Assembly (NCBI RefSeq): GCF_004803465.1
Contig: NZ_SRSF01000008.1
Location: forward strand, 1-64,000
Origin: Neolewinella litorea
GTDB taxonomy: Bacteria > Bacteroidota > Bacteroidia > Chitinophagales > Saprospiraceae
Length of the DNA: 64,000 nucleotides
Direction of reading: 5' to 3'
Part shown: positions 52,648-61,312 of the stretch, one piece after another
How the letters are laid out: every line of letters begins with the position of its first letter
How positions within the stretch are numbered: the stretch's first letter is position 1
Notes under the pieces: generated by a model
What the model saw: only the letters and a program-made list of their open reading frames with translations
Database searches by the model: none
What the model was told of the DNA's origin: nothing
Program-made: the position numbers and the translations under genes

Positions 52648-52846
52648 GGGGCGGTCAAGGCTACTACTCTTTGGGGCATCCATTCCGTCCCTGGCACCCA
52701 CTTTGCGTGGCTCGTCGGTAAGGTAGCGTTACGGCCTTTCGGCTAGGTCCCCGCCGGGTGCAGCATGTTCCCTCCTCGCGCCTTGATTGGGCACACCTGC
52801 CGTTCGCGACCAACCCATAAATTAACACCACCAGTCTTCTTAACAG

Positions 52847-52880
52847 AAAAGCCCCCGGACGCCAAGGCGTCGGGGGGCTT
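52847..52880 (-). terminator. Terminator of the TPR gene, minus strand
   Basis: Arms AAGCCCCC-GGACGCC and GGCGTC-GGGGGGCTT with one bulge, followed on the minus strand by TTTTCTGTTAAG. It lies 36 bases behind the stop of the gene at 52916. Confidence 0.85.
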
Positions 52881-52915
52881 CTTGCAGCGGCTTCCACCGC
52901 AGTCGTCATGGTAAT

Positions 52916-53665
52916 CTATCCCTCCAGGGCGGCGATGTACTTGTCGGCCTGCGCGGCTTCGGTGCTGCTGCCGAATTCCGACTTCAGGCGACGGAAGGCT
53001 TCGAGGGCCTCTTCGTTGCGGCCCTGGTTGCGGAGCAGGAGGCCGAGTTTGTTCAGGTAGTAGCCCCCGGTGAGGTAGTTCTTGCCGGATTCGTCCACGG
53101 CATCGCGGTAGGAATCGATGGCGGCATCAAAATTCCCCAGTTCACTCTGCAGGTCACCCATCACGCCCATTTTCATGGCCGGGAGGATTTCCCCATCGGC
53201 GTCAAAGTCTTCCAGGTAGTCGAGGGCTGCCTCGTACTGTCCGAGGTTGAGGTAGCTGACGGCGATGTAGTAGTTGGCAAGATTACCGGCCTTGGTGCTG
53301 CCGTACTCGTCGGCGATGTCGAGGAAACCGGGATATCCTTGTCCGGGGTTGGTCAGGGCCAGGCTGAAGCTGTCCTGCTCAAACTGGTACTGCGCCTGCT
53401 GCATCTGCTCGGCGGCGTTGCGCTCGGCGGGCCGCTGGATGAAGGTTTGGTACAGTAGGGCTGCGGCAACGATAGCGATCAGGGCGATGACCCCGATGAT
53501 GATGGGCTTCCGGTTGCGTTCGAAGAAATCAAGTCCCTGGTCGCGTACTTCTACGATGTCGACGAGGGTGTCGTCTTCCGCTACGCGAATTTGCTCATCA
53601 CCGGTCTGACGACCTCCGCGGGGGGTGCCGGTCGGGCGGCGTCCTATATTATTCTTTCTTGCCAT
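52916..53665 (-). CDS. Single-pass membrane protein with TPR-like repeats
   Basis: 249 residues. A disordered, charged N-terminus (MARKNNIGRRPTGTPRGG), one membrane helix (about 53-74, PIIIGVIALIAIVAAALLY) and periplasmic TPR-like helices (NYYIAVSYLNLGQYEAALDYLEDF, NKLGLLLRNQGRNEEALEAFRRL). The layout is that of YfgM-like ancillary proteins of the Sec translocon, though homology is not certain. The ATG at 53665 is preferred. TATCTTTG at 53716-53723 with TTG at 53742-53744 is a probable promoter. Confidence 0.78.
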   Translation of the reverse strand: MARKNNIGRRPTGTPRGGRQTGDEQIRVAEDDTLVDIVEVRDQGLDFFERNRKPIIIGVIALIAIVAAALLYQTFIQRPAERNAAEQMQQAQYQFEQDSFSLALTNPGQGYPGFLDIADEYGSTKAGNLANYYIAVSYLNLGQYEAALDYLEDFDADGEILPAMKMGVMGDLQSELGNFDAAIDSYRDAVDESGKNYLTGGYYLNKLGLLLRNQGRNEEALEAFRRLKSEFGSSTEAAQADKYIAALEG

Positions 53666-53715
53666 AATAGTGTAAATGCGACCCACTGCGCCGGAACGCA
53701 GCTGGAAAAGTGGCG

Positions 53716-53744
53716 CAAAGATACGGTAATCCCGCGAAAATCAA
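53716..53744 (-). promoter_or_regulatory. Promoter TTG-N18-TATCTTTG
   Basis: Minus-strand TTG at 53744-53742 and TATCTTTG at 53723-53716, upstream of the TPR membrane protein. Confidence 0.6.
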
Positions 53745-53803
53745 CCGGGTCATTCGCCGACGATTTCGTCGGCTTGCAACGCGCGCACTGGGGGACGGTG
53801 CCC

Positions 53804-54862
53804 TTAGGTGAGGAAGGGGTAGGGCTGGGAGTAGTTGTCCGAGTACAGGTCGTCGGGCTCCGGATAGGGGCTGTCGGCGGCAAACTGGGCGGCCTCCGCG
53901 ATCTCTTCCTTGATCTGGTCCTTGATGTCTTTGATCTCGGCTTCGGTGGCGATCCCGTTGTCCAGGATGCGCTTTTCAATAACCTTGATGGGGTCGCGTT
54001 CCTGGTACGATTTCACTTCGTCCTTTTCGCGGTAGCGGGCGGGGTCAGAGACGGAGTGGCCCTTGTAGCGGTAGGTCTTGATTTCGAGGTAGTAGGGCCC
54101 TTTGCCGGAGCGGATGTGCTCGGCGGCGCGGGATACGGCCTCGTGAACGGCTTCGGGGTCCATGCCGTCGACGCTTTCGCTCGGCATGTCGAAGCTGGCG
54201 CCCAGTTTACTCAGGTCGGTTACGTTGCTCGTCCGCTCGACGCTGGTGCCCATGGCGTAGCCGTTGTTCTCGCAGATGTAGAGGGCGGGCAGCTTCCACG
54301 TCATGGCCATGTTCCAGCTTTCCCAAAGAGCACCCTGCCGGGCGGCTCCGTCGCCGAACATGACGACGCAGAGGTTCTTGGTCTTCTTGTATTTCTCAGC
54401 CAGGGCAATTCCCGTGCCGATGGGGATCTGAGCACCGACGATGCCGTTGCCGCCGTAGTAGTTGTGCTCGCGACTGAAGAAGTGCATGGAACCACCCTTG
54501 CCCTTCACCACGCCGGTGGCCTTGCCGTAGAGTTCGGCCATGGCGGCCTTCGTGTCCACGCCGCGACCGATGGCCGTACCGTGCTGGCGGTAGGCCGTCA
54601 CGATTCCGTCATCTTTGGTAATGGCGCTCTCGATGCCGGCCGCTACGGCTTCCTGCCCGATGTATACGTGACAGAAACCGCGCACGTCCTGCTGGCCGTA
54701 GGCCATCAGGGCGCGCTCCTCGAAGCGGCGGATGCGCAACATGAGGGTGTACCATTCCAGGTACTGCTCCTTGCTGTAGTTCAATCCTTTAGGTACGCCG
54801 TTCTTTTTAGCGGTCGTAGATGCTGCCTTCGGGTCGGCCGTCTTTTTCTGCGCTGTATCCAT
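53804..54862 (-). CDS. pdhA: Pyruvate dehydrogenase E1 component, alpha subunit
   Basis: 352 residues, cytosolic. It binds thiamine diphosphate and with E1 beta feeds acetyl groups to E2. The TPP motif is GDGAARQGALWESWNMA ... CENNGYAMGT. The conserved HGTAIGRG and GKGGSMHFFS loop regions and the SHSVSDPARYR phosphorylation-type loop are intact. It has a charged N-terminal tail (TAQKKTADPKAASTTAKK). The partner pdhB is not adjacent here. It is transcribed toward the TPR gene. Confidence 0.93.
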   Translation of the reverse strand: MDTAQKKTADPKAASTTAKKNGVPKGLNYSKEQYLEWYTLMLRIRRFEERALMAYGQQDVRGFCHVYIGQEAVAAGIESAITKDDGIVTAYRQHGTAIGRGVDTKAAMAELYGKATGVVKGKGGSMHFFSREHNYYGGNGIVGAQIPIGTGIALAEKYKKTKNLCVVMFGDGAARQGALWESWNMAMTWKLPALYICENNGYAMGTSVERTSNVTDLSKLGASFDMPSESVDGMDPEAVHEAVSRAAEHIRSGKGPYYLEIKTYRYKGHSVSDPARYREKDEVKSYQERDPIKVIEKRILDNGIATEAEIKDIKDQIKEEIAEAAQFAADSPYPEPDDLYSDNYSQPYPFLT

Positions 54863-54989
54863 ACTGAGATAGCGAATTTTCGCTCTTTACGGGGGTTATA
54901 CCTGCCTAATATAGCCCACGGCGGGCAATCGGAGAGGGGCTCTCCAAGTAACGGCCCGCCGCAGGTCATAGTTTAGGTATCGTAGTTGG

Positions 54990-57900
54990 TCAACGGTTGC
55001 TGGCGCCGATAATGTAGGGGGCACCCGCCTGCCGCAGTTCGCGCTGCAACTCCGGGATGGTCTGGTCGCGCAGCCGCTCGATCTCGGGCATCAGCTCCTC
55101 CAGGCGGTCAGCAGCAATGCTAAGGCTGCGGCGGTGGTTGCCGGTGGGGCCGTAGGTAGTGGTAAGCCCGCGGTAGCCGGTGGAGAAGAAATCGCTAACC
55201 GTGGGGTCATTGCGTTCACCGACTTCCTCGCGACTGGGGCTTCCGTTGACCTTCCGTTCGAGTTCCGTGAGCTGTTGGCGGAGCTGGTACAGTTTGCCGT
55301 CGAGTTCGCCGGGGGCGGTAGCGGCCCGCTTCAGGGCCACTTCCATGGCACTGGTCTGCTCCTTGGCGTTGTCCATGAATTCCTGTACGGCGGCCAGTTG
55401 ATCCTGCACTTCCCGCACTTCCTGGCGGTAGGCCTGGTACTCCTGCGGGTCGGGGCCTTCGATGGTGGGTTCGTGGAGGGGCTTGACGCGGAAACTGACC
55501 GGCCCGGCCAACTGCCGCACTTCACCGTTCTCCTCCTTCGACAGCGTCACGGAGTATTCGCCGGGGGCGGCCAGCGGGCCGCTCGACCAGCGGCCGCCGC
55601 CTTCACCGGTCTGTCCGGGCCGTACGGCGCGGAAGCTGGGGTAACGCAGGTCCCACGCGGTGCGGTGCAGCCCTTCCTTGGCCTCGCCTTCGATTTTGCG
55701 GACGACTTCGCCGTCCGAGTCATAGACGGTCAGCCAGATGGTCGGTGCCGTTTCGTTTTTCTCCGCGTCCAGGGCGTCGTAGCCGGGGAAGGGGATGTTC
55801 TCGTTGGCTTTGGCCAGCTCCTTCTCGCGGTCCTTGCGCTGTTTCTCCCGGCTGGTGAAGCCGTCTTTCAGGTGGTAGGTGAATACGGCTCCGAATTCGG
55901 GGTTATCGGCGGCGTAAACGTTGGCACCTACACCGGGGTCGTTGTCGCGGGGACTGTACCACCACGCGTCGCGGGGCTGGAAGAGGTAGGCCTCTTGCGC
56001 CAGGTTGGCGTCGCTCATTTCCCGTAGCGGGCTATAGTCGTCCAGGATCCAGAAGCTCCGTCCGAAACTGGCACCGACCAGGTCGTTCTCCCGCTTCTGG
56101 ATGGCCAGGTCGCGGAAGGGAATGGTGGGCGTGCCGCCGAGCTTCTTCCACTCCCCTCCCCCGTTGAGGGAGGTGTAGATGCCGTTCTCGGTGCCGATGA
56201 AGAGGAGGTCCTTCTTCTCAAAGTCCTGCACCAGACGCCACACCAGGGTGCGGTCCGGGAGGCTGCTGCCCAGGTCAGTCCAGCTTTCACCCAGGTTGGT
56301 GCTCTTGTAGAGGTAGGGGCTGAAGTCGCCTTCCTTGTGATTATCGAGGCTCACGTAGACCGTGTTGGCGTCAAACTGGTCGGCCTTGATGTCATTGATG
56401 AAGGCCCGCTCGGGCACGCCGGGCATCTCGCTCACCATGATCTTTTTCCAGCTGTCGCCGCCGTCTTGGGTCACCTGCAGGATGCCGTCGTCGGTACCGG
56501 CCCAGATGAGGCCTTCGCGGACGGGTGATTCCGAAAGGGAGGTGATGGTATTGTAATTCGACATGGCTTTCACGTCCCAGGCGTTGTCCCAGCTCTGGGT
56601 GCCGCCCATAATGGGCAGGGCCAGCCGTTCCTCGTTGCGGGTCAGGTCGCCGCTGATGGGCGTCCAGTCGTCGCCGCGGTTGTCGCTGCGCCACACGCGG
56701 TAGCTGGCGAAGTACAGGCGGGTGGGATCGTGGGGGCTCACCACGATGGGGGCGTCCCAGTTGAAGCGCTCGTGGGGGTCGCCGGCCCGCGGCTGGGGCT
56801 GTACGAGTACGGGCTCACCGGTTTTCAGGTCGACGCGGTGCAGGCCGCCCTGCTGGGTTTCGGCGTAGATGATGTCGGGGTTACCGGGTTCGGTGGCCGA
56901 CTGGTGCCCGTCGGCAAAGAGCGTCTTGTACCAGTCGCCGTTAAGGATACCGGCTTCGCTGTCGGTGCGGCTCGGGCCGCCGTGGCTGCCGTTGTCCTGG
57001 GTACCGCCGAAGATGTGGTAGAAGGGCTCCCGATCGTCGACGGCCACCTTGTAGTACTGGGTGATGGGCATATTGTCGATGAAGCGCCAGTTCTCGGCCA
57101 GGTCGAAGCTCTCGTACAAGCCGGCGTCGGTACCGATGAGCAGGTAATCGGGGTCATCCTCGCGGAACACCAGGGCGTGGTTGTCGGAGTGCTTGCGCTC
57201 CTCGCGCAGTTCGCGGAAGTTCTTGCCGCCGTCGTCGGTCACCAGCACTCGGACGTTCATCAGGTACAACCGGTCGAAGGCGTGGGGACTGGCGTACAGC
57301 TCCTGGTAGTAGTGCGGACCGGTACCGCCGCTTACGGTGTTGCTCATCTTTTCCCAGTTGGCGCCCTGGTTTTCGGAGCGCCACACGCCGCCGGTGGTGC
57401 GGTCGAGGGTGATGGCGGCGTAGACCACGTCGGGGTTCTGCGGGCTGATGGCGATGCCGATCTTGCCCATGTTGGAGGTGGGCAGGCCAGTGGTCAGTTT
57501 CTGCCAGGTCTTGCCGCCGTCACGGCTGCGGTGGATGCCGGAGCCGGGTCCGCCGCCAAGGTAGGCCGCTACGGTGCGGTGACGCTGCCAGGTGGCCCCG
57601 TAGAGGAGGTCGGGATTACGGGGATCGACCATGATGTCGGTCACGCCGGTCCACTCGTCGTCGCCAAGGGTACGTTGCCACGTTTCCCCGCCGTCGGTGG
57701 TCATATAGAACCCGCGCTCGCCGCCCTTGGACCAAAGCGGGCCTTGCGCGGCCACCCAGACGATGTCGGAATTCTCGGGGTGCACGATGATCTCGGAGAT
57801 GTGCTCGGAGTCCTTCAGACCCATGTTTTTCCAGGTCTTTCCGGCGTCGTCGCTGCGGTATACGCCGTCACCGTAGCCTACGTGACGGCCGCCGACGTTC

Positions 57901-58226
57901 TCGCCGGTTCCCAGCCAGATGCGGGCGTTGTTGTTGGGATCGACGGTCACGGCACCGGTGGAATAGCTGGGGTAGTCGTCGAAAATGGGATCCCAGGTGA
58001 TGCCGGAGTTTTCGGTTTTCCAGAGTCCGCCGGACCCCACGGCCACGTACCAGGTGTGCTCGTCGGTGGGGTCAAGGGCGATGTCGGCGATACGGCCGGA
58101 GACGAAGGCGGGGCCCACGTTGCGCAGGGGCATGCCGGTGATTTCTTCCGGTTTTTCCGGAGAGTCCTGGGCAACGGCGAAGCCGCTGAACAACAGCAAG
58201 AGGGGGAAAAGAAAGCGTTTGGTCAT
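54990..58226 (-). CDS. Very large exported sortilin/BNR-repeat propeller protein
   Basis: 1078 residues with a signal peptide (MTKRFLFPLLLLFSGFAVA). Residues about 30-750 are many BNR/Asp-box repeats (SGGLWKTENSGITWDP, RSDDAGKTWKNMG, MTTDGGETWQRTL, RSRDGGKTWQKLT, KSTNLGESWTDLG), giving a ten-bladed VPS10/sortilin-type or double propeller, as in xyloglucanase-like GH74 proteins, though no GH74 catalytic pair was confirmed. Residues about 760-900 have a beta domain, and about 930-1020 a coiled coil. Many Bacteroidota and Acidobacteria carry this layout; some are linked to carbohydrate or protein degradation. Role unproven. Confidence 0.83.
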   Translation of the reverse strand: MTKRFLFPLLLLFSGFAVAQDSPEKPEEITGMPLRNVGPAFVSGRIADIALDPTDEHTWYVAVGSGGLWKTENSGITWDPIFDDYPSYSTGAVTVDPNNNARIWLGTGENVGGRHVGYGDGVYRSDDAGKTWKNMGLKDSEHISEIIVHPENSDIVWVAAQGPLWSKGGERGFYMTTDGGETWQRTLGDDEWTGVTDIMVDPRNPDLLYGATWQRHRTVAAYLGGGPGSGIHRSRDGGKTWQKLTTGLPTSNMGKIGIAISPQNPDVVYAAITLDRTTGGVWRSENQGANWEKMSNTVSGGTGPHYYQELYASPHAFDRLYLMNVRVLVTDDGGKNFRELREERKHSDNHALVFREDDPDYLLIGTDAGLYESFDLAENWRFIDNMPITQYYKVAVDDREPFYHIFGGTQDNGSHGGPSRTDSEAGILNGDWYKTLFADGHQSATEPGNPDIIYAETQQGGLHRVDLKTGEPVLVQPQPRAGDPHERFNWDAPIVVSPHDPTRLYFASYRVWRSDNRGDDWTPISGDLTRNEERLALPIMGGTQSWDNAWDVKAMSNYNTITSLSESPVREGLIWAGTDDGILQVTQDGGDSWKKIMVSEMPGVPERAFINDIKADQFDANTVYVSLDNHKEGDFSPYLYKSTNLGESWTDLGSSLPDRTLVWRLVQDFEKKDLLFIGTENGIYTSLNGGGEWKKLGGTPTIPFRDLAIQKRENDLVGASFGRSFWILDDYSPLREMSDANLAQEAYLFQPRDAWWYSPRDNDPGVGANVYAADNPEFGAVFTYHLKDGFTSREKQRKDREKELAKANENIPFPGYDALDAEKNETAPTIWLTVYDSDGEVVRKIEGEAKEGLHRTAWDLRYPSFRAVRPGQTGEGGGRWSSGPLAAPGEYSVTLSKEENGEVRQLAGPVSFRVKPLHEPTIEGPDPQEYQAYRQEVREVQDQLAAVQEFMDNAKEQTSAMEVALKRAATAPGELDGKLYQLRQQLTELERKVNGSPSREEVGERNDPTVSDFFSTGYRGLTTTYGPTGNHRRSLSIAADRLEELMPEIERLRDQTIPELQRELRQAGAPYIIGASNR

Positions 58227-58394
58227 GATTTGGATTTGCGGCCCTTAAAATACTACACGGGGCCGCTTACGCAAACTCCCGCGGCGAGATCGCCGGTCCT
58301 ACCGCTCGTCTGGGGCGGCGGCGCGCGGGTGCCGGGCGAGCCAAAAACAGCCGGATCTCGTGGTCATGGCCGATCGGATCAGCCCACCTTCCGC

Positions 58395-59546
58395 CTATTG
58401 CCGCTGGGAATAGCCGAGCTGGGCGAGCCTGGTCTGCTTCAGGGCATTGGCTACCGAACCGTAGGCTACGGTAAGGCTGAGCGGTACGCCGGTGAAGTCC
58501 ACCACCTCATTGAGCCGAAAATCAACCAGGTGTGCCCGCAGGCTGATGCCGAGGTAGCTGGAAGGCGTGAGGTAGCGACGAAAGCCCACCCCGCCGCTCA
58601 GGTCGTAAGTGAGGACGCTCGCCGCCTGGAGGTCATCCGTGTCGTTGAGCGCATCGAAGCCGCTGAAGCCGAGTCCGCCGATCACCTGCACCTCCCGGGC
58701 GCCCGAAGCCCATAGGTCGTAGCCCACCGTGGCCCCGATCCGGCCGCCAAAGAATTTATCGGTGGATTCCGCTACGGCCCCCTTTTCCCGGCGGGCCAGG
58801 TAGTCCGAACTCGATTTCAGGAACTGAAAGGCCACCTCCATATCGTAATTCATGCGCCGCTTTTTGCCGCCCACCGCGAAGCCGAGTTGGGGATGCGGGC
58901 CAAGGAGGGAGGCCTCCCCGAGCGGAATCCAGGCGCCCGCCATGGCGGCTACGTGACCTTCGGTCATGGCCAGTGCTTCGTCGCGGTAGAAGAGAAAATC
59001 TTTTTGCAGGGAAGTGCCCGCGTATTCAGCGCCCGCCAGTTCCTTAAGCTCCGGTAGTTCCTCCGCCGCGTAGCTACGCCGCAGGTAGTCGAATTCCGCA
59101 TTGCGCTTGGGACTAATTTCCGAGAATGCCGGACGGGTGAATGCGTCGTATTCCCCGCCGATCGGCAGGAAACCGTAGTAGGGGCGGTTATAGTCGTAGT
59201 AATAAGCAGCCTCGTTTACTTCAAGGGTGCGCCGTTGCCGGTATTCCATAAGGAAGTCGAACTGCTGATCCAGGTAGTCGATGTCGAGTACGTCGTTGGT
59301 TCGCAGGCCGATCAGCAGCATGGCCCGGTTGGTGATCTCCCGCAGGCCGCACAGTTCGCCCCACCGGTCGAGCACCTCACGCGCTTGTTGGAGATCGCCG
59401 GAGTCGTAGGCCACCTGAAATTCACGAGACAGCAGATAAGATCCAGTACTGCAGTCGTAGGCTACCGGTGCCGGCGATTCCTGCGCTGATAGGTGGCCGA
59501 AGCCAACAAATAAGATGAGCGCAAGGCATAAACGGACATGAAGCAT
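58395..59546 (-). CDS. Exported outer-membrane barrel protein with a helical N-terminus
   Basis: 383 residues. The ATG at 59546 gives a signal peptide (MLHVRLCLALILFVGFGHLSAQ). The N-terminal half (about 25-190) is helical (LSREFQVAYDSGDLQQAREVLDRWGELCGL, a TPR-like pair), and the C-terminal half (about 195-365) is strand-rich (HVAAMAGAWIPLGEASLLGPHPQLGFAVGG, GGRIGATVGYDLWASGAREVQVIGGLGF, LTYDLSGGVGFRRYLTP, LGISLRAHLVDFRL). Perhaps an OM protein that senses or binds periplasmic partners. Not recognised further. Confidence 0.65.
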   Translation of the reverse strand: MLHVRLCLALILFVGFGHLSAQESPAPVAYDCSTGSYLLSREFQVAYDSGDLQQAREVLDRWGELCGLREITNRAMLLIGLRTNDVLDIDYLDQQFDFLMEYRQRRTLEVNEAAYYYDYNRPYYGFLPIGGEYDAFTRPAFSEISPKRNAEFDYLRRSYAAEELPELKELAGAEYAGTSLQKDFLFYRDEALAMTEGHVAAMAGAWIPLGEASLLGPHPQLGFAVGGKKRRMNYDMEVAFQFLKSSSDYLARREKGAVAESTDKFFGGRIGATVGYDLWASGAREVQVIGGLGFSGFDALNDTDDLQAASVLTYDLSGGVGFRRYLTPSSYLGISLRAHLVDFRLNEVVDFTGVPLSLTVAYGSVANALKQTRLAQLGYSQRQ

Positions 59547-59660
59547 ACCGGCCGGGCTTGAGATTTGCTTAAGCAGTGGGAAAGGGTAGTCAGTACAACG
59601 TCGCGGTAACAGGGAGCAATCCCCCCATCCCACCCCCATTGGTCAGATGCAAGTTCGGTA

Positions 59661-60590
59661 TCAAACGGCGTTCACCCGGTACTGTGCTTCGATGGTGTTG
59701 CCGGAAAAAAAGTCTGCCACGTGCCGCAGTCCGCGTTCCGAAAGCTCGTAGAAGGTCAGCTCCGTCAAGCTGGCAGCGTGGGGGGTGATGAGCACGTTCG
59801 GGTGGACCACCAGCTGGCGGACGGTGTCGGCATCGCCGCTCACCATCAGGTCGCTGGCGTAGCCGGCCAGGTGCCCGCTTTCCAGGGCCTGCAGCAGGGC
59901 GGGGCCGTTGACCAGTTCCCCGCGGGCGGTATTGATGAGGTAGCTGCCGGCCTTCATCAGCTTGAGGGCATCGGGTCCGATCATGCCGCGGGTGCCGTCG
60001 GTGAGGGGGACGTGCAGGCTTACCACGTCGCACTCGGTCAGCAACTCGGGCAATTCGCGGTAGCCGGCGGACCGGTCGCCCGCCTGCCGCGAGCTATAGC
60101 GGATTTGCATCCCCATGGCACCTGCGCTCGCCGCCACCCGTTGGCCGATGTCTCCCTTGCCTACGATGCCCAGGGTAAGTCCGCGCAGTTCGGGGGCCGT
60201 GTAGTGAAGGCGGTAGTCCCAGTTGCCGGCCTTGACCTCGTTGATGAGGCGGTACATGCCCCGCACCAGCAAGAGCATTAGCCCCATGGTGTGCTCGGCA
60301 ACGGTAGCGGCGTTGAGGCCAGGCACGTTCAGCACTTGGATGCCGCGCTGGGTGGCGTAGTCGACGTCGATGTTGTTGACCCCTACCCCGTTGCGGACGA
60401 TGACCGACAGCTGGGGGCAGCGGTCGATGAGCGCCCGGTCCACCTCCTCTTTGCCCCTTACGACGATGGCGTTTACGGCGGCAAAATTGTCCGGTTGTTG
60501 CCCCGGCGGAATCACCGTGAAGCGGTCGGCCGGCAATTCCTGCAGGGCGCGCTCGTCAACGGATTCGAGCAAATAAACGAGGTGTTTCAT
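59661..60590 (-). CDS. D-isomer-specific 2-hydroxyacid dehydrogenase
   Basis: 309 residues, cytosolic. The NAD-binding loop GKGDIG is at 145-150, and the catalytic residues lie in NTARGEL (Arg223) and ITPHAAS (His271). The usual Glu of the D-V-F-x-x-E-P motif is not visible (reads SDLMVSGDAD), so activity may be altered. It resembles phosphoglycerate or hydroxypyruvate reductase relatives. Its ATG overlaps the stop of the upstream VOC gene (ATGA). Part of a likely sugar-acid catabolic set with the enolase-family and isomerase genes upstream. Confidence 0.85.
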   Translation of the reverse strand: MKHLVYLLESVDERALQELPADRFTVIPPGQQPDNFAAVNAIVVRGKEEVDRALIDRCPQLSVIVRNGVGVNNIDVDYATQRGIQVLNVPGLNAATVAEHTMGLMLLLVRGMYRLINEVKAGNWDYRLHYTAPELRGLTLGIVGKGDIGQRVAASAGAMGMQIRYSSRQAGDRSAGYRELPELLTECDVVSLHVPLTDGTRGMIGPDALKLMKAGSYLINTARGELVNGPALLQALESGHLAGYASDLMVSGDADTVRQLVVHPNVLITPHAASLTELTFYELSERGLRHVADFFSGNTIEAQYRVNAV

Positions 60591-61075
60591 GTTTTCGGGG
60601 GGTGGTAGAGGGTGGCGTTCTCGGCCTTGTAGCCGCGGAAATCGTTGCGCCCCGAGACGTAGAGACCCTCGGCGTAGAGCTCATCCTCGAATATCTTGGG
60701 ATCGATCTCGTCGCCGGGGAAGCTGGTCAGCTCGATCAGGTTGCCGGCCGGGTCCCGGATGAAGGCCTGCATGGCGCCATCGGGCAGCCGGCGCACCTTT
60801 CCCCAGGGCTCGATGTCGATGCGCCCCTGGGCCTTCATGCGCCAGTACATCTCACTGAAGTCGTTGACCCGCACGCACAGGTGACCGCGAAACGAGCGCG
60901 TGTCCTCCCACTCACTCAGGTGCAGCTGGGTGGAATCGGTGATCCGGAAAAAGGCCGTAGGGTAATCGAAGACAAAAGCGGGTATCGGTTCCAGCCCCAT
61001 CTCTTCCTCGTAGAAACGGGCGGCCTCTTCGAGCTTGTCTACTATTAGGGTTACGTGGTTGATTTCTGCGACCAT
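60587..61075 (-). CDS. VOC-family (glyoxalase/dioxygenase-like) protein
   Basis: 162 residues with the VOC fold: INHVTLIVDKLEEAARFYEEEMGL, then FRGHLCVRVNDFSEMYWRMKAQG and RDPAGNLIELTSFPGD. The His/His/Glu metal triad (INH, RGH, IEL) is present, so it may bind a divalent metal. The substrate is unknown. It is coupled to the 2-hydroxyacid dehydrogenase gene by a four-base overlap, and lies downstream of the repeat-filled gap that separates it from the enolase gene. Confidence 0.85.
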   Translation of the reverse strand: MVAEINHVTLIVDKLEEAARFYEEEMGLEPIPAFVFDYPTAFFRITDSTQLHLSEWEDTRSFRGHLCVRVNDFSEMYWRMKAQGRIDIEPWGKVRRLPDGAMQAFIRDPAGNLIELTSFPGDEIDPKIFEDELYAEGLYVSGRNDFRGYKAENATLYHPPKT

Positions 61076-61079
61076 TTTT

Positions 61080-61312
61080 ATAAGGAGTAAAGGAGTTAAG
61101 GGGTCAATTGTGTTGCTTTTGTCCCTCGCTTCGCTCGGGTGGGTGCGTGGTAGGCGTTTCAGTTGTCCCTCGCTTCGCTCGGGGGCGTTTGTTTTTAAGG
61201 GGTTAAGGGTGTTGCTTTTGTCCCTCGCTTCGCTCGGGGGCGTTTGTTTTTCAGGGGCTAAGGGGGCAATCGTGTTGCTTTTCCCCTCGCTTCGCTCGGG
61301 GGTTATTTCGTC
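61080..61312. repeat. Four copies of the CCCTCGCTTCGCTCGGG hairpin repeat with linkers
   Basis: The 17-base inverted repeat occurs at 61123-61139, 61167-61183, 61222-61238 and 61284-61300. Between copies stand GGGTGTTGCTTTTG- and GGCGTTTGTTTT-like linkers and short AAGGGGTTAAGGG strings. A single copy in the other orientation is at 8894-8910. No coding potential was seen. Confidence 0.85.

Noticed and set aside
52648-52915. Possible short gene on the minus strand in the gap behind the T9SS protein
   Set aside because: The frame is arginine-rich shadow sequence; the gap holds only the terminator at 52847-52880.
10476-58336. Recurring string CGCGGGTGCC in several gaps (10479, 16884, 42086, 58324, and inverted at 43266)
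   Set aside because: The same 10-mer also occurs inside coding regions (for example in pheT and the anti-sigma gene), so GC-rich chance cannot be excluded.
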